A stretch of DNA of 64,000 nt from IMCC2047 sp041395865 (GCA_041395865.1 JAWKZQ010000010.1:1-64000), one strand, 5' to 3'; counted from the stretch's first letter, positions 32,868-41,389 are shown. Translations and numbers: made by a program. The notes: generated by a model not told the origin, from the sequence alone.

Positions 32868-35060
32868 ATGGCACGTGATCCAAAGTACGATATTTTGTTC
32901 GAACCGATTCAAATCGGCCCGAAGACGCTTCGCAACCGTTTTTACCAGGTACCTCACTGTATTGGTGCGGGTACTGACCGTCCAGGTTTCCAGGCTGCTC
33001 ACCGTTCACTGAAATGTGAAGGTGGTTGGGCTGCGGTAAACACTGAATACATTTCTATCCACCCTGAGTCCGATGACTGTCACCGTGTGTCAGCGCGTAT
33101 TTGGGATGAAGGCGACGTTCGCAACCTGCGTGCAATGACTGAAAACGTACACAAGTACGGTTCCCTTTGTGGCGTTGAGCTGTGGTACGGTGGTGCGCAC
33201 GCTCCAGGCATGGAAACACGTCAAACTGCGCGTGGCCCCAGCCAGCTGGCTTCTGAATTTGAAACGATGACGTACTGTAAAGAAATGGATCAGGACGACA
33301 TCAATATGGTTCAGCAATTCTACGTAGATGCAGCCAAGCGTTCACGTGATGCTGGCTTCGATATTATTTACGTATACGGCTCTCACTCTTACCTGCCTCT
33401 GCAGTTCCTGTCGCCTTACTACAACAAGCGTACTGACGGTTACGGTGGTTCTTTCGAAAACCGTGCTCGTTTCTGGATTGAGACGCTGGACAAAGTTAAA
33501 AAAGCGGTTGGCGATGAGTGTGCCATCGCAACTCGTTTCGCAGTTGATACGCTGTACGGCGATGCGGGTGTTGAGGTTGAGGAAGATGGTCTGCGTTTCG
33601 TTGAGCTGGCAGACCCTTACCTGAACCTGTGGGATGTTAACGTTGGCGATATCGCGGAATGGGGTGAAGACGCCGGTCCATCTCGTTTCTACAAAACAGG
33701 TCACCAGCTGGAGTGGCAGCGTTTTGTTACTCAAACTTCCAAAAACCCAGTGCTGGGTGTTGGTCGTTTTACTGATCCAGAGGTTATGGCGGGTGTTATC
33801 CGTTCTGGCCAGCTGGATATTATTGGTGCGGCGCGTCCTTCTATTGCTGATCCGTTCCTGCCTAACAAGATTGACGAAGGTCGCCCAGAAGATATTCGTA
33901 CTTGTATCGGTTGTAACGTCTGTATTTCTCGTTGGGAGATCGGTGGTCCTCCAATGATCTGTACTCAGAACGCAACTGCCGGTGAGGAATACCGTCGCGG
34001 TTGGCACCCTGAGAAATTCCCGAAAGCGGGTTCCGATGACTCCTTCCTGGTTGTTGGTGCGGGTCCTGCGGGTGCTGAGGCTTCACGTGTGTTGATGGAG
34101 CGTGGTTACACTGTTCACTTGGTGGATAAAGCAGAAAAAGTAGGTGGTTACGTGAATGACGTGGCTACACTGCCAGGCCTGGCTGAGTGGAGTTATCACC
34201 GCGATTACCGTGAATTCCAACTTGATAAGCTGATGAAGAAGAACAAGCAGTGCCAGCTGGCGCTGGGTGTTAAGCCTCTCACTGCTGATGATGTGCTGGA
34301 GTACGGTGCGGATAAAGTTATTATCGCAACGGGTGCCCGTTGGCACACTGACGGTACTAACGCGCTGACTAAAGAGCCCGTTGAAGGTGCTGACGCTAGC
34401 CTGCCTTACATCATGACGCCTGAGCAAGTGTTCGAAGGTAAGAAGGAAATCGGCAAGCGCGTTATGATCCTGAACTGCGATCCATACTACATGGCGCCAA
34501 GCTTGGCTGAGCGTTTTGCTAAAGCGGGTCACGAAGTGACAATTGCCAGTGGTGTGGGTGTTGGTCACTACATGCACTTCACGCTGGAGCATCCAAACCT
34601 GCACCGCATGATGCACGAGCAAAAAATCGAAGTTATCGGTGATGTTTGGGCTTCTAAGGTTGAGGAAGGCCGCATCGAGCTGTACAGCCTGTACGGTGAA
34701 GGTTCTGTTCGTTCTTACCAAGGCCCAGGCAAACTGCCTCGTAGCGAAAATACCACTCACAAGTGGCATGAATTCGATACGCTGGTGCTTGTGACTGGCC
34801 GTACTTCTAACGTTGAGCTGTACAACGAACTGAAGGCGCGTAAAGACGAGTGGGCTGCGAACGACATTAAGGGTATTTACGTGATTGGTGATGCGTGGGC
34901 GCCTAAGTTGATCGCTGATGCAACCTTTGACGGTCATCGTATCGCGCGTGAGATTGAGGAAGAGAATCCTCAATACCCACTGCCATACAAACGTGAAGTT
35001 CACGTTTTTGGTCAGGCTTACGTGCCTGGTGATAACTTCGAAATCGAGTATAAAGTATAG
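32868..35060 (+). CDS. tmd: Trimethylamine dehydrogenase
   Basis: An iron-sulfur flavoprotein that oxidatively demethylates trimethylamine to dimethylamine and formaldehyde and reduces an ETF. The 730-residue product equals Methylophilus TMADH plus the initiator Met and is very similar throughout. Residues 1-340 are an FMN TIM barrel of the old-yellow-enzyme type, with Cys31 (Cys30 in TMADH, covalent FMN link, PHCIGAG). CIGCNVCISRWEIGG plus a later Cys bind 4Fe-4S, and an NAD-reductase-like domain follows (VVGAGPAGAEASRVL). The cation-pi bowl tyrosine (Y60), Ser74, the W355 equivalent and the YGSH catalytic Tyr-His are kept, favouring trimethylamine over dimethylamine. ATG 32868 is nine bases after AGAGGGG; ATG 32859 is too close. 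Codon use is highly biased. Confidence 0.93.
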   Translation: MARDPKYDILFEPIQIGPKTLRNRFYQVPHCIGAGTDRPGFQAAHRSLKCEGGWAAVNTEYISIHPESDDCHRVSARIWDEGDVRNLRAMTENVHKYGSLCGVELWYGGAHAPGMETRQTARGPSQLASEFETMTYCKEMDQDDINMVQQFYVDAAKRSRDAGFDIIYVYGSHSYLPLQFLSPYYNKRTDGYGGSFENRARFWIETLDKVKKAVGDECAIATRFAVDTLYGDAGVEVEEDGLRFVELADPYLNLWDVNVGDIAEWGEDAGPSRFYKTGHQLEWQRFVTQTSKNPVLGVGRFTDPEVMAGVIRSGQLDIIGAARPSIADPFLPNKIDEGRPEDIRTCIGCNVCISRWEIGGPPMICTQNATAGEEYRRGWHPEKFPKAGSDDSFLVVGAGPAGAEASRVLMERGYTVHLVDKAEKVGGYVNDVATLPGLAEWSYHRDYREFQLDKLMKKNKQCQLALGVKPLTADDVLEYGADKVIIATGARWHTDGTNALTKEPVEGADASLPYIMTPEQVFEGKKEIGKRVMILNCDPYYMAPSLAERFAKAGHEVTIASGVGVGHYMHFTLEHPNLHRMMHEQKIEVIGDVWASKVEEGRIELYSLYGEGSVRSYQGPGKLPRSENTTHKWHEFDTLVLVTGRTSNVELYNELKARKDEWAANDIKGIYVIGDAWAPKLIADATFDGHRIAREIEEENPQYPLPYKREVHVFGQAYVPGDNFEIEYKV

Positions 35061-35089
35061 AGATAGCGTACGCTTAATCTATTGCCTTT

Positions 35090-35118
35090 GGGGCGGCACC
35101 TGTGCCGTCCCTTTTTTT
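35090..35118 (+). terminator. Rho-independent terminator after tmd
   Basis: GGGGCGGCAC pairs with GTGCCGTCCC (one G-T) and is followed by seven Ts, 30 bases past the tmd stop. tmd therefore probably has its own message. Confidence 0.85.
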
Positions 35119-35133
35119 ATCTCGAAAAAGCCG

Positions 35134-35166
35134 TAAATAGCTATCCTGTAGTGGGATAGCTATTTA
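35134..35166. repeat. 13-base perfect inverted repeat
   Basis: TAAATAGCTATCC (35134-35146) and GGATAGCTATTTA (35154-35166) around the loop TGTAGTG. It lies just past the tmd terminator and has no T tract, so it is more likely a protein-binding or RNA-processing element than a terminator. The rest of the 425-base gap up to 35485 holds only a possible promoter. Confidence 0.6.
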
Positions 35167-35390
35167 GGACTTTATCTTGTTGTGGCAGAAGGGTATTATG
35201 TCGCGCCTCATTTATTTTGCGCTGAGTAAGCGTTAAAATATGAAGCTTTGTGGGCGGTTCATCGCAAAGTGATTCTTTGTGGTTGGACTGAGTCCTGCTT
35301 GTTTTCCTTCGGCACTTTTGTCGGAGTAATTAAAGGTGCTCAAATTAAGTAATAAACCCGAGCGCCGCCAATAATAAGTAAGAGTTAGTA

Positions 35391-35418
35391 TTGACTGGCA
35401 TCTTAATGAAGGTATCCA
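35391..35418 (+). promoter_or_regulatory. Possible sigma-70 promoter for the Fe-S membrane protein gene
   Basis: TTGACT, a 16-base spacer, and TATCCA lie about 70 bases upstream of the ATG at 35486. Both elements are moderate matches. No NarL heptamer of quality is seen nearby. Confidence 0.3.
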
Positions 35419-35485
35419 TGTGCTTGAGTGGGGTACAGGCTGCTGGAGAGGTGCAAAAGTCTCATTCGTTAGGGAACCGTAGATT

Positions 35486-37774
35486 ATGATCGATCCAGCA
35501 CATAATTCTGAGCAAGTTACCCGAATACTGTTCCAGGAGTTTCCTCTTTGGATGACAGTTTCGTTTTATATCATCGGTCTTTCCGCGCTGGCCATTTTTG
35601 GTTATGGCTGCTATGTGGAAATTCGTAAATATAAACGTGGTAAAGCTTTTCCAACATTGCCTGAAATGGGCCGTCGCGTTAAGAAGATGGTTTCCGACGT
35701 TCTGGCACACCGTACGCTGAAGCGCCGTGATGTAAAGGCGGGCAAAGCGCACATGATGATCTTCTACGGCTTTGCTATCTGTGTGATCGCAACCGGCCTG
35801 ATTACTCTGCAGGAAGACATCACAAAACCATTGACCGGAATTACATTCTGGTACGGTTCCTTCTATCTGTGGTTCTCCCTGACAGTTGATATTGCCGGTG
35901 TGGCACTGATCTCCGGTCTGCTATACATGATGTACCGTCGTAAGTGGATGGCCCTGCCAAAGCTGGATTACAAGCGCCCAGACCGTAGCCCTGAAGATCC
36001 AGACTATAACCGCATGAAGTATACCCGTGAAGATTGGGCGTTCCTGTGGTCTCTGATTATTATTGCTATTACCGGTTTCTTCCTGGAGGCAATCCGTCTG
36101 GTTTGGCTGCAGGGTGATCCAACTGTTTATAACTATCGCTGGTGGTCGCCGGTTGGTAACGTGATCGCTGAAGTGATCAAAGGCCTGGGTATGGGGCCTG
36201 AAGGCGCAGCTACCACACGTATGTTCCTGTGGTGGTTCCACGGCCTGATTGCGCTGACTTTCATTGCGGTTATTCCTCGCACCAAAATCAAGCACGTCTT
36301 GACTGCGCTGGGTTCTCTGTCTGTTCGTTCCGACCTGCCAATGCAGCGTCTGCCCGAAGTGGATATGGACCAGGATAAAATTGGTTACAGCAAACTGACT
36401 GATTTTAACTTCAAAAACCTGCTGCATCTGGATGCCTGTACTAAGTGTGGCCGCTGTCATGAGGCTTGCCCTGCTAACGCTACCGGCTATCCGCTGTCGC
36501 CGCGTGATTTCGTTCTGACCCTGCGTGAACTGGCTGAAGAGAAGCTGGAAGGTAAAACAATGCCAGCTGATGAAGAGCTGCGTGCATTGGGTGACGGTGT
36601 TAATCAGGTTCGCTCCGAAACCTTGTGGGCTTGTCGTACCTGCGCCGCTTGTGTAGAGATTTGCCCGGTCGGTATTGAGCATGTGCCAATGATTGTCGAA
36701 ATGCGCCGTGCTTTGATTGAAGAAGGTGATTTTGATCCAATGCTGCAAACTTCGCTGCAGGCGCTGCATAAGAGCGGCAACTCCTTCGGCGATAACAAAC
36801 GTAAGCGCCCGAACTGGACGAAGAAACTTGACTTCAATATCAAGAATGCGACCAAAGAGCCCGTTGATGTGTTGTGGTTCGTTGGTGACTATGCATCTTT
36901 CGATCCTCGTTCACAGAAAGTTTCCCAAGACTTCGCAAGAATTCTGAATGCTGCGGGTGTGGACTTCGGTATCCTGTACGAGAAAGAAATGTCAGCCGGT
37001 AACGATGTTCGTCGTGTGGGTGAAGAGGGTCTTTACCAGCACCTGGTTGAAAATAACATTGCTACGCTGGAAGCCTGCGAGTTCAACCGTATCGTTACGA
37101 CTGACCCGCACTCATTTAACACGCTGAAAAATGAGTACCCTGAATTCGGCGGTAAATTCGAGGTTGAGCATGCCAGTACCATGATCAAGCGTTTGCTGGA
37201 TGAAGGTACCATCAAGCTTGATAAAGAGATTGCTGCGACAGCGACCTACCACGATCCATGTCACCTGGGACGTTATAACAAGGGTTATGATGCGCCTCGT
37301 GAAGCACTGAAGAAAATGGGTATCGAAGTGATTGAAATGACTCGTTCACGCGATAACTCCTTCTGTTGTGGTGCTGGTGGCGGTCGTATTTGGCACGCAG
37401 ATCCAATCGAGCTGGAGAAGCCTTCAGAAAATCGCGCCAAGGAAGCGATGGCGCTGGAAGGTGTCGATACACTGGTGGTTAACTGTCCTAAGTGTATGAC
37501 CATGATGGAAGATGGCTGTAAATCTACCGGTGCGGATCAGAAACTGGTTGTTAAAGAGCTGATTGAGCTTGTTGCTGAACGCATGACGCTTGAGGCGCCT
37601 GAAGAGCCTGCAGAAGAAGCGGCTCCAGCGGCGGTAGCGGCTCCTGCGGCTGAGGCTCCTGCGGCTGAGGCTCCTGCGGCTGAGGCTCCTGCGGCTGAGG
37701 CTCCTGCGGCTGAGGCTCCTGCGGCTGAGGCTCCTGCGGCTGAAGAAGAGAAGAAAGAGGGCGGAGACGCCTAA
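35486..37774 (+). CDS. Membrane heterodisulfide-reductase-like Fe-S oxidoreductase
   Basis: A 762-residue protein combining a NarI-like membrane part with HdrD-like Fe-S domains, the architecture of proteins proposed as ETF:quinone oxidoreductases and of DgcB-like amine-catabolism proteins. About five helices lie in residues 20-275. Two 4Fe-4S motifs follow: CTKCGRCHEACP and CRTCAACVEICP. Of the two CCG domains, the second is intact (DPCHLGRY, SFCCGAGGG, NCPKCMTMM). The first has lost its cysteines (FVGDYASFD, SAGND). The C-terminus carries seven APAAE repeats. Placed between tmd and its ETF, it probably takes electrons from ETF to the quinone pool; this is inference. Confidence 0.85.
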   Translation: MIDPAHNSEQVTRILFQEFPLWMTVSFYIIGLSALAIFGYGCYVEIRKYKRGKAFPTLPEMGRRVKKMVSDVLAHRTLKRRDVKAGKAHMMIFYGFAICVIATGLITLQEDITKPLTGITFWYGSFYLWFSLTVDIAGVALISGLLYMMYRRKWMALPKLDYKRPDRSPEDPDYNRMKYTREDWAFLWSLIIIAITGFFLEAIRLVWLQGDPTVYNYRWWSPVGNVIAEVIKGLGMGPEGAATTRMFLWWFHGLIALTFIAVIPRTKIKHVLTALGSLSVRSDLPMQRLPEVDMDQDKIGYSKLTDFNFKNLLHLDACTKCGRCHEACPANATGYPLSPRDFVLTLRELAEEKLEGKTMPADEELRALGDGVNQVRSETLWACRTCAACVEICPVGIEHVPMIVEMRRALIEEGDFDPMLQTSLQALHKSGNSFGDNKRKRPNWTKKLDFNIKNATKEPVDVLWFVGDYASFDPRSQKVSQDFARILNAAGVDFGILYEKEMSAGNDVRRVGEEGLYQHLVENNIATLEACEFNRIVTTDPHSFNTLKNEYPEFGGKFEVEHASTMIKRLLDEGTIKLDKEIAATATYHDPCHLGRYNKGYDAPREALKKMGIEVIEMTRSRDNSFCCGAGGGRIWHADPIELEKPSENRAKEAMALEGVDTLVVNCPKCMTMMEDGCKSTGADQKLVVKELIELVAERMTLEAPEEPAEEAAPAAVAAPAAEAPAAEAPAAEAPAAEAPAAEAPAAEAPAAEEEKKEGGDA
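37640..37744 (+). repeat. 15-base coding tandem repeat, seven copies
   Basis: GCTCCTGCGGCTGAG repeated seven times in frame (the last ends GAA), encoding APAAE units in the C-terminal tail of the Fe-S membrane protein. Because the unit is a multiple of three, copy-number change would alter tail length without a frameshift. Confidence 0.95.
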
Positions 37775-37775
37775 T

Positions 37776-39140
37776 ATGAGTAAAGGCCTGGATCTGCAAT
37801 CACTTTCGGAGTTTGCAGTTCAAGAGGGGGACGCTTATGTTGCTCTCGCTCTGCATCCTTTTGCTGATCAAAAGATTCAGGCCGAACTCGAAAAGTTGGT
37901 GTTTGAACGCAAACGCTTAAAGCTCACTTTTGCTGCGGCCCCTTACACGCCTAAGTCGGTGTTGACGTTGTTGGCTAATGAGGATGATGAGCAGGTACGC
38001 TTGCGCTTGACTAAGAATCCGGCAATGCCGCCGGAATTGCTGGCTCAGCTTTTCAAAAATGCTTCGCCTGCAGAAATAAAAAACCTGGCAGCGCATCGCC
38101 GTACACCGGTTGAAATACTTGAGGCCATTGACTGGCATGATCAGGTCGCTATTCGAGCGGCGCTCTGTAGTAATAGTCATACGCCACTTGGAATATTGCG
38201 GGAGCTGGTTGTTGATAGCTCGCCGGCTGAAAAAAAAGGGATTGTAACGAACTCTAATGCGGATGTAGCGCTGTTAACTCAGCTTTGGCAGGATGGCGAT
38301 AAGTTCGTTCAGGGCGAAGTGGCTGCACATGCGACCTGTCCTGAAGCGTTGCGGGAAGAGGCTTTAGTCCACTCGGACTCGCTTGTCAGGCGTAAGCTGG
38401 CGGCTAACGAAACGCTGGATATTGATCGGCTGCTACGCCTGATGAAGGATGAAGATGCCCAGGTGCGTGCTGCTGCGACGGGCAATACTGTGCTGGAAGA
38501 AAGTTACAGGGATGGCGTCGAGGATGACCCTTCGATCCGGGTTCGCCGTACAGAGGCCAAGCGTGAAGACTTGTCGGCGAGAATTATCGACAGTTTGGCG
38601 GATGACGAGGACCACTGGGTAAGACGTTGGGTTGCGCGGCAGCCGGCCGCCAGCGAGCAGGTACTGGAAAGATTGTCGCGGGATGATGTTATGGAGGTTC
38701 GGCGTGCGGTAAGTCGCAATCCTAACTGCCCCGATAATATTCTGGAGCGCTTAGCTCAGGATGAGGAATCCTGGGTACGTGCCGGCGTTGCGCTCAGAGA
38801 GGATTTGGCATTACAAATTCTTGCCGGACTGGAAGGTGACGAGGATATTGATGTAAAGTCTGCCGTCGGTCGTAATCCGGGCACCAGTGAACAGGTGTTG
38901 CTGGCCATCGCCAACCATGAAAACAAGGATGTGCGTCGATCGGTGATTGTGAATCCCAATGTGCCGGATGCAGCGTTAATAAAATTGCAGGATGACCCCT
39001 ATCCGTTAAATCGGGCTATTTTGGCTGGCCATCCAAACTGTTTGACTGAAAACCTTTGGTTTTTGTTGAAGGATCCTGAACCGCAAGTGCGGTATACAGC
39101 AGGAAAAGCTTTAGCCGTTCGCTGTCAGGCTGCGGTGTAA
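37776..39140 (+). CDS. Leucine-rich variant (LRV) repeat protein
   Basis: A 454-residue cytoplasmic protein built of about 14 repeats of 24-27 residues with the pattern VRxxVAxNPxxPxxxLxxLxxDxxxx (for example VRRAVSRNPNCPDNILERLAQD and VRRSVIVNPNVPDAALIKLQDD). This fits the LRV family, first known from an Azotobacter protein near nif genes that also binds 4Fe-4S. Here no N-terminal cysteine cluster is seen. Its ATG overlaps the stop region of the Fe-S membrane protein (one-base gap), and etfB follows at 91 bases. A chaperone, assembly or docking role for the electron-transfer complex is plausible but unproven. Confidence 0.8.
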   Translation: MSKGLDLQSLSEFAVQEGDAYVALALHPFADQKIQAELEKLVFERKRLKLTFAAAPYTPKSVLTLLANEDDEQVRLRLTKNPAMPPELLAQLFKNASPAEIKNLAAHRRTPVEILEAIDWHDQVAIRAALCSNSHTPLGILRELVVDSSPAEKKGIVTNSNADVALLTQLWQDGDKFVQGEVAAHATCPEALREEALVHSDSLVRRKLAANETLDIDRLLRLMKDEDAQVRAAATGNTVLEESYRDGVEDDPSIRVRRTEAKREDLSARIIDSLADDEDHWVRRWVARQPAASEQVLERLSRDDVMEVRRAVSRNPNCPDNILERLAQDEESWVRAGVALREDLALQILAGLEGDEDIDVKSAVGRNPGTSEQVLLAIANHENKDVRRSVIVNPNVPDAALIKLQDDPYPLNRAILAGHPNCLTENLWFLLKDPEPQVRYTAGKALAVRCQAAV

Positions 39141-39231
39141 GTGTTTGGAGGAAAGTAGAGGAAAAACGGATTAGTCCCTTTGGGTTTATGACGGGCTTCC
39201 TTGGTTTTTTTATTGATTGGAGAAAGTAAGT

Positions 39232-40026
39232 ATGAAAATACTCGTAGCTATTAAGCAGGTTGCCAGTCTCGATGACGATTTCGAGATTCGCGAAGACGGC
39301 AAGGACGTAGATCACGATTTCTGTGACTACGAAATTAATGAGTGGGATGATTACTCACTGGAAACTGCCCTGCAGATTCGTGAAAACAACGGTGACGAAG
39401 GGGAAATCGTTGTTGTAACAGTTGGCCCTGAAGAAGCTGATGACGAACTGCGTAAATGTCTGGGTAAAGGTGCTGACCGCGCTATCCGTGTTTGGGACGA
39501 CGCGATCGAAGGCTCCGACCAAGTGGCTATCGCGCGCATCCTGACCAAGGTTGTTGAGAAAGAAAACCCTGACATGGTGTTCATGGGTGTACAGGCGGCT
39601 GACAACGCTTACGCACAAACTGGTATTTCTGTTGCTCAGCAACTGGGCTGGCCACACGCTGCAGTTGTAAACAAGCTGGAGTACACGCCAGGCGCTTCCC
39701 AAGCCACTGCTCACCGTGAGCTGGAAGGTGGTCTGGAAGAGAAAATCACTGTTAACTGTCCTGCCGTTCTGACTATCCAACTGGGTATCAACGAGCCACG
39801 TTACGCCTCCCTGCGCGGTATCAAGCAAGCAGCAGGCAAGCCTCTTGACGAAGTTTCTCACGGCGACCTGGGTCTGTCTGATGATGAAGTGGGCGAAGCT
39901 GGTAGCGTATCTCGCGTACGTAAAGTATTTGTTCCAGAGAAAGGTCAGGCTGAAATGATCGAAGGTACGCCAGCAGAACAAGCTGCGCGTCTGGCTGAAA
40001 TCATCAAAGAGTTAACAGGAGCCTAA
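39232..40026 (+). CDS. etfB: Electron transfer flavoprotein beta subunit
   Basis: A 264-residue AMP-binding subunit of ETF. MKILVAIKQ, the acidic NEWDDYSLETAL segment, the recognition-loop region ending in NCPAVLTIQLGINEPRYASLRGIKQA, and VRKVFVPEKG closely match the ETF that serves trimethylamine dehydrogenase in Methylophilus. It should accept single electrons from Tmd. The ATG follows GGAG; a TTG at 39217 is in frame but not needed. Two bases separate its stop from etfA. Codon bias is strong, as in tmd. Confidence 0.96.
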   Translation: MKILVAIKQVASLDDDFEIREDGKDVDHDFCDYEINEWDDYSLETALQIRENNGDEGEIVVVTVGPEEADDELRKCLGKGADRAIRVWDDAIEGSDQVAIARILTKVVEKENPDMVFMGVQAADNAYAQTGISVAQQLGWPHAAVVNKLEYTPGASQATAHRELEGGLEEKITVNCPAVLTIQLGINEPRYASLRGIKQAAGKPLDEVSHGDLGLSDDEVGEAGSVSRVRKVFVPEKGQAEMIEGTPAEQAARLAEIIKELTGA

Positions 40027-40028
40027 AA

Positions 40029-40979
40029 ATGAGCGACATCTTAGTTATTGCCGAACACCGTCAAGGTGAATTACGTCCAGTTTCCCTGGAGCTGGTTGCT
40101 GCTGCTAAAGAAGCTGGCGGCTCTTCCGTTACTGTAGCCCTGATCGGTGCTAACGCAGCTGACCTGGCAGGTGCTGTCAGTGTTGAAGGCGTAGACGAAA
40201 TCGTAACAGTTGCTACGCCAAGCGCTAACTTCCAGCCTGATGAGTGGAAAGCGGCTGTTGAAGCGCTGATTGAAGCACGTTCTCCCTCTCTGGTTCTGCT
40301 GCCTCACAGCGTTGACAGCTGGGGCTTTGCGCCTGCACTGGGTGCAACGGGCAAATACGGTTTCACGACTGACGTATTCGGTATTGCAAACGACGGCGGC
40401 GAGTGGGTTGTTACTCGTGCGATGTACAAAGAAAAAGTTAACGCTGAAATCGACTTCCCAGGCAAGAGCACTGTTGTGGTAACCGTTCGTGGCGGTACCT
40501 GGAAGCCTGCTGAAGGTTCTTCCAGCCCAGCGGTTTCTTCTCTGGATGCATCGGCTGCAGCTAACACTCAGCACGTTGAGTTCATTGAGCCACCTGCAAC
40601 CGGTGACGTTGATATCACTCAGGCTGAATTCATGCTGTCTATCGGCCGTGGTATTGCCGAAGAAGACAACGTTGAGCAGTTCTCTGAGCTGGCTGACGCG
40701 GTTGGCGCAACCCTGGGTTGTTCCCGTCCTATCGCGGACAGTGGCTGGCTGCCTAAATCACGTCAGGTTGGTCAATCCGGTAAAGTTGTTGCGGCCTGTA
40801 AAGTATACGTGGCCATGGGTATTTCCGGCTCTGTACAGCACCAGGCAGGTATGAAGCACGTTGAGAACATCATCGCTGTGAACACTGACCCTGAAGCCTC
40901 TATCTTCAGCATCGCTCGCTACGGTATCAACGCTGATATCTTCGACATCGCTGAAGAGCTGATCACTCACTTCGAGTAA
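40029..40979 (+). CDS. etfA: Electron transfer flavoprotein alpha subunit
   Basis: A 316-residue FAD-binding subunit. VIAEHRQGELRPVSLELV at the N-terminus and the C-terminal FAD domain (SRPIADSGWLPKSRQVGQSGKVV; YVAMGISGSVQHQAGMKH; INTDPEASIF-like AVNTDPEASIFSIARYG) match the TMADH-partner ETF alpha. With EtfB it carries electrons from Tmd, probably to the membrane Fe-S protein two genes upstream. Directly followed by a strong terminator, which ends the Fe-S protein-LRV-etfB-etfA unit. Confidence 0.96.
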   Translation: MSDILVIAEHRQGELRPVSLELVAAAKEAGGSSVTVALIGANAADLAGAVSVEGVDEIVTVATPSANFQPDEWKAAVEALIEARSPSLVLLPHSVDSWGFAPALGATGKYGFTTDVFGIANDGGEWVVTRAMYKEKVNAEIDFPGKSTVVVTVRGGTWKPAEGSSSPAVSSLDASAAANTQHVEFIEPPATGDVDITQAEFMLSIGRGIAEEDNVEQFSELADAVGATLGCSRPIADSGWLPKSRQVGQSGKVVAACKVYVAMGISGSVQHQAGMKHVENIIAVNTDPEASIFSIARYGINADIFDIAEELITHFE

Positions 40980-41025
40980 GATTGGTTCGTTTGCTAACCT
41001 GTTTTGGGTTGGCAACAGGCTATCA

Positions 41026-41057
41026 AAACAGCCCGCCTTTGTGCGGGCTGTTTTTTT
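41026..41057 (+). terminator. Rho-independent terminator after etfA
   Basis: AAAACAGCCCGC pairs with GCGGGCTGTTTT around a short loop, followed by Ts, about 50 bases after the etfA stop. Confidence 0.93.
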
Positions 41058-41316
41058 GTATTTTGACCCCTTTCTAATGTTCGCGCGCGATATTACTTAT
41101 ACCGCCAACTGAGCGTTCCTTTCCTGACGATCTGGCCGGAGTTTCTGGCTGGCTGTTAACAAAACGCCCCCTGTTGTTAATAGTTCTTAACAGCCGTATT
41201 AACGATTCCTCTTTACCATCAGCATACCTTCTGCAGATACAGATTGCTTAGATATTTTTGTTTTTGTCGGACTGCGGGTGGCTTTAAAACCCAGCTGCTT
41301 ATCGACTTATTAAAGG

Positions 41317-41332
41317 TGGCATGAATAATGCT
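41317..41332 (+). promoter_or_regulatory. Possible sigma-54 (-24/-12) promoter
   Basis: TGGCATGAATAATGCT matches the sigma-54 consensus TGGCACGRNNNTTGCW apart from two bases, with GG and GC ten bases apart. It is about 230 bases upstream of the binding-protein start. The gene for sigma-54 is in this window, but no enhancer-binding activator is seen in the island. Confidence 0.35.
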
Positions 41333-41389
41333 GGCTTGCTTGATACGGCTTTTTATGTTGTTCTTTTTAAGCATGTTCTGACTTGTGGA

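Noticed and set aside
33342..35003. Long minus-strand ORFs opposite tmd (221 and 306 codons)
   Set aside because: They arise from strong codon bias in tmd, which removes stops from the opposite strand. No ribosome site or family resemblance.
35921..36769. 282-codon minus-strand ORF opposite the Fe-S membrane protein gene
   Set aside because: Antisense to a clearly conserved protein; composition is that of a shadow frame.
37640..37744. Possible CRISPR array
   Set aside because: The repeats are 15 bases, contiguous without spacers, in frame inside a gene.
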